Source: JBLMZH01 sp050258715 | GTDB taxonomy: Bacteria > Patescibacteriota > Doudnabacteria > UBA920 > O2-02-FULL-48-8 | DNA: 22,367 bases | Direction of reading: 5' to 3' | NCBI GenBank assembly: GCA_050258715.1 | Contig: JBLMZH010000067.1 | Location: 1-22,367 of the forward strand | Part shown: in pieces, positions 12,612 through 17,938 of the stretch | Position numbering within the stretch: the first letter of the stretch is position 1 | How the letters are laid out: each line of letters starts with the position of its first letter | The notes under the pieces: generated by a model | What the model saw: the letters and a program-made list of their open reading frames with translations, nothing else | Database searches by the model: none | Told to the model about the DNA's origin: nothing | Made by a program: the position numbers and the translations under genes

Positions 12612-13490
12612 CTATTTGGCGGAAATTATGTCAGGGATTGATTGAAATGATCGTTTAATTGCCAACAACCCAACAATACCAAGCATAAACACAAGCAAAA
12701 CGTTGATTATGCCAGTGGAGCCAATAAGCAACCGGTTCTCGGAAACGAAGATCATGGTCCAAACGCCGTAGGCATTGGCATTAAACACGGCGTGGATGAA
12801 GGACGCCAAAACCACGCTGCGGTTTTTGAAATAGATATTTGCCATCCAAACGCCCAAACTTGTGACCAAAACAAAATGGAAGATCGCGCCTGTCCACATT
12901 TGACTGCCATAAGCGAAGCCTAAAATCAAAATCATTGGCGTATGCCACAAGGCCCAGATCATGCCCGAGAATAACGCGGCTTTGGTTTTGCCCAGGGGTT
13001 CGAGATTAGGCAGCAAAAACCCGCGCCACCCGATCTCTTCTCCCATGCTCGGAATCATATTAAAGATTGGAGCGCCAATAAACGTAATGATTGCAAAAAT
13101 TCCCAGCATGGCCGGAGCCGACATGGGCAAGGACGCGGTAATTCCGTATTGAGCGAGAAACGGAGCGAGAGTAAAATCAGGTTTCAAAAAGAACAGCCAG
13201 GTGATGGCATAAGTTAAAACGAACAAGCCGACGATTGAAAAATAAACCTTTACGTAGTCCCTGAACGGTCCGAATCTGAATCCCAGTTCTTTGAAGGGTT
13301 TTTTCAGCACTAATTTATGCGTCAGGATGGCACAAATGCCGGGAATGAACATGGCCGCGGCTATTGCCATTTGCCCCATAAGGACTGGTTTATCAACCAA
13401 CGAAAACCCTGACAACCTCGCACCAATGATCAAGGCGATTGTGAGCGTGAAGGTAGAGATGAGAAAGATCAAAAGGGCTTTTTTGTTCAT
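12612..13490 (-). CDS. CPBP (CAAX/Abi) family intramembrane metalloprotease
   Basis: 292 residues, about eight hydrophobic segments. All three family motifs are present: EExxxR in MGEEIGWRGFLLPNL (E151, E152, R156), the histidine motif WALWHTP (H183), and HxxxN in FIHAVFNAN (H233, N237). These are the proposed glutamate and metal-binding residues, so the protein should be active. Bacterial members have roles ranging from prenyl-protein processing to bacteriocin immunity and signalling; no substrate is shown here. Extended -10 promoter at 13512-13520 and a leader of about 15 nt. It is co-directional with the ECF sigma gene downstream and may be co-transcribed with it. Confidence 0.93.
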   Translation of the reverse strand: MNKKALLIFLISTFTLTIALIIGARLSGFSLVDKPVLMGQMAIAAAMFIPGICAILTHKLVLKKPFKELGFRFGPFRDYVKVYFSIVGLFVLTYAITWLFFLKPDFTLAPFLAQYGITASLPMSAPAMLGIFAIITFIGAPIFNMIPSMGEEIGWRGFLLPNLEPLGKTKAALFSGMIWALWHTPMILILGFAYGSQMWTGAIFHFVLVTSLGVWMANIYFKNRSVVLASFIHAVFNANAYGVWTMIFVSENRLLIGSTGIINVLLVFMLGIVGLLAIKRSFQSIPDIISAK

Positions 13491-13511
13491 ACAAAATCTT
13501 TAATTGCTTAA

Positions 13512-13520
13512 ATCATACCA
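13512..13520 (-). promoter_or_regulatory. Extended -10 promoter of the CPBP gene
   Basis: Minus strand TGG-TATGAT (TATGAT at 13512-13517), 21 nt before the ATG at 13490; no good -35 at the standard distance. The intergenic region 13491-13656 also holds the tRNA promoter and the tRNA-like repeat; no other gene was seen in it. Confidence 0.5.
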
Positions 13521-13545
13521 GATAAACCACTGCCTTGCGATTCTA

Positions 13546-13574
13546 TTGAAAATATTGGTCAAAATTGGTATTAT
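13546..13574 (+). promoter_or_regulatory. Promoter of the tRNA-Gln gene
   Basis: -35 TTGAAA (13546-13551), 17-nt spacer, -10 TATTAT (13569-13574) preceded by TGG (extended -10). Predicted start near 13581, giving a tRNA leader of about 76 nt. Confidence 0.7.
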
Positions 13575-13601
13575 TTACTCGATAAAAGCAAATTAATTTA
13601 A

Positions 13602-13632
13602 TGGGGCGTAGTCCATGCCCTTCGGGCAGGAC
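13602..13632 (+). repeat. tRNA-Gln-like 5' fragment with hairpin
   Basis: TGGGGCGTAG (13602-13611) is identical to the first 10 nt of the tRNA-Gln at 13657. It is followed by GTCC-AT-GCCC-TTC-GGGC-A-GGAC, a hairpin placed where the D-arm would be. No anticodon arm, T-arm or 3' acceptor strand follows, so this is not a complete tRNA. It lies inside the predicted tRNA leader. Confidence 0.55.
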
Positions 13633-13656
13633 ACACCACAAAGCAAATTCAAATAT

Positions 13657-13731
13657 TGGGGCGTAGCCAAGCGGTAAGGCAGGGGCCTTTGAAGCCCCCA
13701 CGCGTAGGTTCGAATCCTACCGCCCCAGCCA
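13657..13731 (+). tRNA. tRNA-Gln(TTG)
   Basis: A 75-nt cloverleaf. Acceptor TGGGGCG / CGCCCCA, D-arm GCC-AAGCGGTAA-GGC, anticodon stem GGGGC / GCCCC with loop CTTTGAA (anticodon TTG at 13689-13691), T-arm GTAGG-TTCGAAT-CCTAC, discriminator G, and encoded CCA (13729-13731). The U1-A72 end and G73 are typical of bacterial tRNA-Gln. Confidence 0.97.
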
Positions 13732-13732
13732 G

Positions 13733-13772
13733 AGATAATTTCTTCACCCTAATCGTGGAGAAATTATCTTTT
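13733..13772 (+). terminator. Intrinsic terminator of tRNA-Gln
   Basis: A 14-bp stem GATAATTTCTTCAC / GTGGAGAAATTATC (13734-13747 with 13755-13768, one G-T), 7-nt loop, then TTTT. It starts 2 nt after the CCA end. Confidence 0.85.
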
Positions 13773-13786
13773 GATAGATAGCTCCC

Positions 13787-13818
13787 GTTACCTAATTAAA
13801 GCACTTCTTAATGGTAAC
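13787..13818 (+). promoter_or_regulatory. Hairpin enclosing the start codon of the DHFR-like gene
   Basis: GTTACC (13787-13792) pairs with GGTAAC (13813-13818), and ATTAA (13795-13799) pairs with TTAAT (13808-13812), with a TA bulge and 8-nt loop. The ATG at 13811 lies in the right arm. Confidence 0.4.
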
Positions 13819-14281
13819 TTTGTACAATGTAATTTCTGCTGATGGTTTTATCGCGTACAAAGATGGAAGCGAGGATTTTATTCCGGATAGTCTTTGGCCT
13901 GACTTTTTATCAATTTGTGAAAAGTACGGCACTTTAATAATGGGAAGAAAAACGTACGAGATTATCCAAGGTTATGATAAAGATTTGATTGATTCATTTG
14001 AGGCCCTTCCTATTCAAAAAATTGTTGTTAGTAGCAATAAAAATTTCGCACTGAAAAAAGATTATGTCTTAGTATCATCGCCAGAAGAAGCCATTGCTTT
14101 ATCCCCTATAGCCCTGGTTTCAAGTGGTCCAACTTTGAATAATTATTTAATCAGCAATCGCTTGGTCAAAGAAATCATACTTAAACAGGTTCCGGTTGCT
14201 ATTGGGGACGGTATACGACCATTCGATCCTAATCTTAGTGAAGAAGTAGGGAATATAAAAATTGGGAAAATCATAAACTGA
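13811..14281 (+). CDS. Dihydrofolate reductase family protein (RibD C-terminal-like)
   Basis: 156 residues. Matches the DHFR/RibD-C fold: VTLYNVISADGFIAYKDGSEDF at the N-terminus, LIMGRKTYEII (NADPH-binding GRKTYE), KIVVSS, ALVSSGPTLNNYLISNRLVKEI in the second nucleotide-binding segment, and LKQVPVAIGDGIRPF near the end. This family contains many proteins whose true substrate is neither dihydrofolate nor the riboflavin intermediate, so only an NADPH-dependent reductase is claimed. GC content is about 36% by count, against about 45-58% in neighbouring genes. No ribosome site, and the start lies in a hairpin. It stands alone between tRNA-Gln and a copy of the tRNA's 3' end, which suggests acquisition by insertion. 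Confidence 0.85.
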   Translation: MVTLYNVISADGFIAYKDGSEDFIPDSLWPDFLSICEKYGTLIMGRKTYEIIQGYDKDLIDSFEALPIQKIVVSSNKNFALKKDYVLVSSPEEAIALSPIALVSSGPTLNNYLISNRLVKEIILKQVPVAIGDGIRPFDPNLSEEVGNIKIGKIIN

Positions 14282-14283
14282 TC

Positions 14284-14301
14284 AATCCTGCGTCCCAGCC
14301 A
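14284..14301 (+). repeat. Imperfect copy of the tRNA-Gln 3' end (att-like)
   Basis: AATCCTGCGTCCCAGCCA (14284-14301) aligns with the last 19 nt of the tRNA (13713-13731): 16 matches, two substitutions and one 1-nt gap, including the CCCAGCCA end. It starts 3 nt after the DHFR-like stop codon. A same-orientation copy of a tRNA 3' end downstream of an AT-rich gene is the layout left by site-specific insertion at a tRNA. Confidence 0.6.
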
Positions 14302-14303
14302 AT

Positions 14304-14332
14304 AAAAAACTGACCTCTCGGTCAGGTTTTTT
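14304..14332. terminator. Bidirectional terminator between DHFR-like gene and dnaX
   Basis: CTGACC / GGTCAG stem (14310-14315 with 14320-14325), TCTC loop, flanked by AAAAAA and TTTTTT that extend the stem with one bulged G. It serves dnaX (stop at 14334, minus) and the plus-strand gene. Confidence 0.85.
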
Positions 14333-14333
14333 G

Positions 14334-15869
14334 TTAATTTTCTATCTCTCCGCCCATAATTTTGAGAGCGGAATCCATTTGATCGGACACTACGGGTGGG
14401 GTAGTTTCCTGACTCGAGACCACTACATCTGGAGTTGGTTCTGCCAAAGGTTCTTGCCAGTCCTTGGTCAGGATGGCTTTAACCTGAAGCTTTAAGCCTG
14501 TCACCTCTTCAATCACCTGATCAATAACAATCCTGTTCTTTCTGGCATCAATTACATCCTGATGAAACTTGTAGGGGAAAAGTATGATCAGCTGATTGTT
14601 TCGAAGTGCCACCGGCTGGGCCAGTTTCAAACTGCTTATCAGCGAATGGTTATATTCTTTGACCTTTTCCAAAATTTGGTTCCAGTTCGCCATGACCTTT
14701 GCCAAACCTTCGCTATTTTCAGAATGAAGAACTTCTTTTGCGCCTTCAATTTTAGGTTCGCCGACTTCGCTCTTAACAGCTACCCTCTGATCTTTTTTCG
14801 AAATAGCTTTAATCGCAGCCAATTCCAAAGGCAACGTTTGAATAGCAGTCCACTTAAGTTCGCTGCCTGCCTGCTGGAACAGTTCAATCAATTCCATGAG
14901 CTTGTGCGTTTCCAAACGGCCGGATTGCTCAAGCATGGCCGCTTTAACTTCGCCGGCATACTCCAGCCGGTCAGCCCCGCCCAGCTTTGCAATCAGGATC
15001 TTCCGTAAATATTCCAAAAAATCTTTCTGAAACTGAAACAGATCCTTGCCTTTAAACGACAAGTCAGCTATGAAATTTACCGCGGCCGGATCATTAGCCA
15101 TCAACAAATTCAAAAATTCGATCAAAGTATTAATGCCCGTCAGCCCCAAAACCTCTTCCACCAGCGTTTCTGTGATCTCGCCGTCGGAATAGGCAATGGC
15201 CTGATCCAAAAGCGACAAGGCGTCCCTGAATCCCCCATCAGCCGAATGCGCGATCTCAGTTAAGGCCTGGTCAGTAATCTTCACTCCGGAATCGTCGCAA
15301 ACAAACTTCATCAAAGAGATCAAATCAGAAATGGCAATGCGCTTAAAATCAAAGCGCTGGGTCCTGGAAACAATGGTTGCCGGCACCTTATGAATTTCGG
15401 TCGTGGCCAAAATGAAGATCGCATGCTTGGGCGGCTCTTCCAAAGTCTTAAGCAGCGCATTAAACGCGCCCTTGGAAAGCATGTGGACTTCGTCAATGAT
15501 AATGACTTTGTATTTGGCCCTGGTCGGCGCAAACTGCAAATGGTCAATGATCTCACGGATGTTATCAACGCCTGTGTGCGACGCCGCGTCAATTTCCAAA
15601 AGATCGAGGTTGGTGTTGTTGGAAAGTTCAATGCAAAGCTCGCACTGATTGCAAGGTTCGCCGTCTACGACATTCGGACAATTCACGGCTCTGGCCATAA
15701 TCCGAGCGAGAGTCGTTTTTCCCACTCCCCTAGGCCCCGTAAACAAATAGGCATGCGCAATTCGCCCGTTCTTCACGGCGTTGGAAAGCGTGGTTTTGAT
15801 GTGTTCTTGACTTACGACTTCCTTGAATTTTGACGGCCTGTATTTTCGATAAAGAACAAGGTTGGACAT
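14334..15869 (-). CDS. dnaX: DNA polymerase III gamma/tau subunit
   Basis: 511 residues. ATPase core of the clamp loader, which opens and loads the sliding clamp and holds the polymerase cores. Signs: N-terminal LYRKYRPSKFKEVVSQEHI, Walker A GPRGVGKT (45-52), a four-cysteine zinc site (C64, C73, C76, C79), Walker B IIIDEVHML (123-131), sensor 1 ATTEIHKVPATI, the SRTQRFDF segment with the trans-acting arginine (168-175), and sensor 2 GGFRDALSLLDQ. Domain III and a shorter tau-like tail follow. No obvious poly-A slippery site for a gamma/tau frameshift was noticed. The ATG at 15869 has a promoter at 15919-15946 embedded in the upstream gtrA terminator. Confidence 0.96.
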   Translation of the reverse strand: MSNLVLYRKYRPSKFKEVVSQEHIKTTLSNAVKNGRIAHAYLFTGPRGVGKTTLARIMARAVNCPNVVDGEPCNQCELCIELSNNTNLDLLEIDAASHTGVDNIREIIDHLQFAPTRAKYKVIIIDEVHMLSKGAFNALLKTLEEPPKHAIFILATTEIHKVPATIVSRTQRFDFKRIAISDLISLMKFVCDDSGVKITDQALTEIAHSADGGFRDALSLLDQAIAYSDGEITETLVEEVLGLTGINTLIEFLNLLMANDPAAVNFIADLSFKGKDLFQFQKDFLEYLRKILIAKLGGADRLEYAGEVKAAMLEQSGRLETHKLMELIELFQQAGSELKWTAIQTLPLELAAIKAISKKDQRVAVKSEVGEPKIEGAKEVLHSENSEGLAKVMANWNQILEKVKEYNHSLISSLKLAQPVALRNNQLIILFPYKFHQDVIDARKNRIVIDQVIEEVTGLKLQVKAILTKDWQEPLAEPTPDVVVSSQETTPPVVSDQMDSALKIMGGEIEN

Positions 15870-15918
15870 TTGGATTTCAGGCGGAATTAATCAAAAAATC
15901 TGGAGATTGAGGCTCTTC

Positions 15919-15946
15919 ATTCTAACACAAAAAAAGCCGGACTCAA
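15919..15946 (-). promoter_or_regulatory. Promoter of dnaX overlapping the upstream terminator
   Basis: Minus strand: -35 TTGAGT (15941-15946), which spans the terminator loop/stem junction, 16-nt spacer, and -10 TAGAAT (15919-15924) preceded by TGT (extended -10). Start near 15912. Confidence 0.5.
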
Positions 15947-15955
15947 AGGTCCGGC
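15929..15955 (-). terminator. Intrinsic terminator of the gtrA-like gene
   Basis: GCCGGAC / GTCCGGC 7-bp stem (15936-15942 with 15949-15955), 6-nt loop, followed on the minus strand by seven Ts (15929-15935). Confidence 0.88.
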
Positions 15956-15968
15956 CTTAATCTTGAGG

Positions 15969-16490
15969 TTATTTTTTGAAAACAAAAAACTTGTAACCGA
16001 TAAAGTTCCAGATGAGGGCCACGGCAGTTGCAAAGGCCTTGGCGATATTGGCCCAGAACACGGCCGGGTCAGCAAGTTTCGACCCGATAACCGGAATGTA
16101 GCCGGCTATAGTCGTCAACATTTGAGCGGGTGCGCTGACAGAAGTCACGGCATAAACCACGAGTGAGTTGATGACCGCGCCGATTAAGCTGACCACGATG
16201 AACTGGCTGAATTTTTTGGCCTGGTCTCCGCTGCCGCTGTCCTTAAACGCCCAATACTTGTTCAAAACATAGCTGTTTATGACCGCAATCGAAAACGAAA
16301 TGACGTTCAGTCCGATAACCTTGTACCCGCTGTAGGTATGCGTCAGGTACATTAAAAGATTTAAGATTGCAAAATCAATCAGGGTGTTGAGCACGCCGAT
16401 CACGACAAATTTGGAAAACTGAACGACCCAGCTGGATTTTTTTACCCCCGCTTGCTCGACAACTTCAGGCACGATGATTTGCGGTTCCAT
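15969..16490 (-). CDS. GtrA-like polysaccharide-associated membrane protein
   Basis: 173 residues from the ATG at 16490, 4 nt after the upstream stop; a longer reading from 16631 would overlap the upstream gene by more than 130 nt and adds no homology. Four TM helices (about 26-48, 57-77, 94-116, 146-166). Family marks are FVVIGVLNTLIDFAILNLL, VINSYVLNKYWAF and the terminal WNFIGYKFFVF. GtrA proteins are thought to help move lipid-linked sugars across the membrane for surface glycan decoration. The N-terminal 20-residue cytoplasmic extension is not part of the family core. Second gene after the conserved unknown at 16495-17097; followed by a strong terminator. Confidence 0.9.
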   Translation of the reverse strand: MEPQIIVPEVVEQAGVKKSSWVVQFSKFVVIGVLNTLIDFAILNLLMYLTHTYSGYKVIGLNVISFSIAVINSYVLNKYWAFKDSGSGDQAKKFSQFIVVSLIGAVINSLVVYAVTSVSAPAQMLTTIAGYIPVIGSKLADPAVFWANIAKAFATAVALIWNFIGYKFFVFKK

Positions 16491-16494
16491 AAAA

Positions 16495-17097
16495 TTATAA
16501 TTCTTCGAGTTCGGTTTCGTCCGAATCGGTTTTGGAAGGGCTGGCCAGTTCGGTATTCTCCGAGGACATCCCCTGTTTAATGACGTTTTCAACCGCGCCC
16601 CAGCCGGCTTCCTTGTCCTTGGGAACGACAATGGTTACCTGGTCTCCGGCTTCGGCTTTAAAGTAAGTTAAACTTGCCAGCAAAACGCGGTAAGGTTTGC
16701 CTTCGGCGATCACCCTGTAATCGGAATGTTCGTCCTGAACCAAAACTCCCAAAACCTTGCGGCGTTCAACCGGGCCGATTTGCTTGTAGATAAACGAGCC
16801 GTCTTCGGCAATGGTCAGTTTCAAAACGTCGCCTTCCACCAGTTTGCTCTTGGATGCGTAGTTGGCGGGCACTGGATATTGCTTGCCATCCGGCCCGATC
16901 ATGTTTTGTCCGTCAAACACCCCTTCAATGATTTTGCCGCCTTCCGAGACGGACAGGGTCTGCGCCTTGCGCGCAATTTCCTGCGGTTCCGTTTTGCTGC
17001 CCATCATTTCGCGCAGCAGCTGGCGGGCGCTTTGAATGTTCTTTTCGGCCGAGTCGATCATTTGCGCGATAAGCGCCAAATTCGAAAGATTGTTCAT
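16495..17097 (-). CDS. Conserved-looking cytoplasmic protein of unknown function (coiled coil plus beta domain)
   Basis: 200 residues, no signal or TM. The N-terminal part (about 1-45) is helical and likely coiled coil (IAQMIDSAEKNIQSARQLLR). A beta-rich domain follows (about 55-175) with IIEGVFDGQNMIGPDGKQYP, EGDVLKLTIAEDGSFIYKQI and a second repeat-like stretch (RVIAEGKPYRVLLASLTYFK, GDQVTIVVPKD). The tail is acidic and Ser-rich, ending ETELEEL. I recall similar proteins in Patescibacteria but no function. First gene before gtrA-like. Promoter at 17275-17303 implies a leader of about 170 nt; the last 25 nt before the ATG are a CAA-rich, SD-less stretch. Confidence 0.75.
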   Translation of the reverse strand: MNNLSNLALIAQMIDSAEKNIQSARQLLREMMGSKTEPQEIARKAQTLSVSEGGKIIEGVFDGQNMIGPDGKQYPVPANYASKSKLVEGDVLKLTIAEDGSFIYKQIGPVERRKVLGVLVQDEHSDYRVIAEGKPYRVLLASLTYFKAEAGDQVTIVVPKDKEAGWGAVENVIKQGMSSENTELASPSKTDSDETELEEL

Positions 17098-17274
17098 GGT
17101 TTGTATTTGTTGTTGTTTGCCCTTAGCTTGCGTTTCTCGGGCGAAATAAAATTAATTAACTAAAAGAAATTTTGCCAATTTTCAGATTAAAGAATTAGGC
17201 TTGATTGTCAATTAACGGTTGATTGTGTTTGTATTTTCGTTTCAAACCTAACGGCTGTTCAATTTATCGAAATT

Positions 17275-17303
17275 ATTATACCAAAACGGGTAAAAGGACG
17301 CAA
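17275..17303 (-). promoter_or_regulatory. Promoter of the 16495-17097 gene and gtrA-like gene
   Basis: Minus strand: -35 TTGCGT (17298-17303), 17-nt spacer, perfect -10 TATAAT (17275-17280) preceded by TGG (extended -10). Predicted start near 17268; the leader 17098-17268 contains no recognisable gene or strong hairpin. Confidence 0.7.
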
Positions 17304-17318
17304 GTTGGTAAAAATATC

Positions 17319-17528
17319 CTATTTTTTCCCGAATTTCGCCCAATATTCTCGTACGCGTTTAACAAACGCGGCCAACTCAATCAGCGGATTTTTGGTGTCT
17401 TCGAGACGCCGAGCCTCCTCGATCTCCTTATTTCTAAGCTCCTGCTCCTCGGGACCGGCCTCATTTTCGACGATACTTTCCGCTTCCCGCTTCTTTCCTT
17501 CTTCTTCAGTTGTTTCGAACTGGTTCAT
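17319..17528 (-). CDS. Small charged helical protein, unknown function
   Basis: 69 residues, rich in Glu, Lys and Arg (EEQELRNKEIEEARRLEDTK), predicted coiled coil, with an amphipathic basic C-terminus (LAAFVKRVREYWAKFGKK). It starts at the ATG 17528, 23 nt inside the end of the upstream gene in another frame, which suggests coupled translation. Last gene of the ATPase operon; no clear terminator follows before the promoter at 17275-17303. No family recognised, and small size makes the call moderate. Confidence 0.6.
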   Translation of the reverse strand: MNQFETTEEEGKKREAESIVENEAGPEEQELRNKEIEEARRLEDTKNPLIELAAFVKRVREYWAKFGKK

Positions 17529-17934
17529 TTTTTTGATTTAATAAATACTGCTTGAACTCCTGAAATTTTTCCGCCAATTGGTTTAAGTCCGGATTGTTCC
17601 GGACGGTTTCCTGCATGATCGTCAAAGCCAGCTTGGGGTTGGTCCTTAAGGTAAAAACCGCGAACTCTTTGACCTTAGCCTCGGTTTCGGTGTGGACCTG
17701 GCATCTGACAATGCGCTTGACCTTGCTTTCAAGCCTTGTCACTTCCTCGAAATCCTTTGAAATGTCCTTGATCAATTTCAAAAAATCAAACTCGCTGTCG
17801 AGAAGATTGATGTTCGTCACCACTTTTTCGGCAATATCAGCCGCGCGCTCCAGCCTGATCTCCCTGGTCAAAAGGCCTTCGGCCAGAAACAGGCAGACGA
17901 GCTTGGCATAATCCTCTTTGTTCGAAAGATTCAT
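17506..17934 (-). CDS. Helical protein of unknown function downstream of the coupling ATPase
   Basis: 142 residues, all-helical by pattern, without TM or signal. Stretches such as FLAEGLLTREIRLERAADIA and FAVFTLRTNPKLALTIMQET suggest a bundle of amphipathic helices. One cysteine (C81, in IVRCQVHTE) is notable but lacks a partner motif. It begins 4 nt after the ATPase stop, so it is almost certainly in the same operon and perhaps an accessory protein. No family recognised. Confidence 0.7.
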   Translation of the reverse strand: MNLSNKEDYAKLVCLFLAEGLLTREIRLERAADIAEKVVTNINLLDSEFDFLKLIKDISKDFEEVTRLESKVKRIVRCQVHTETEAKVKEFAVFTLRTNPKLALTIMQETVRNNPDLNQLAEKFQEFKQYLLNQKNEPVRNN

Positions 17935-17938
17935 TTGT

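Noticed and set aside
13602..13656. A second complete tRNA upstream of tRNA-Gln
   Set aside because: Only the 5' acceptor strand and a D-arm-like hairpin are present; there is no anticodon arm, T-arm or 3' acceptor strand before the true tRNA.
14334..15869. Programmed frameshift in dnaX producing a gamma form
   Set aside because: No A-AAA-AAG type slippery run followed by a stem was noticed at the expected place; claimed only as tau-like full-length product.
16491..16631. 47-residue N-terminal extension of the GtrA-like protein
   Set aside because: It overlaps the upstream gene's coding sequence and is Arg/Pro-rich shadow sequence; the ATG at 16490, 4 nt after the upstream stop, fits better.
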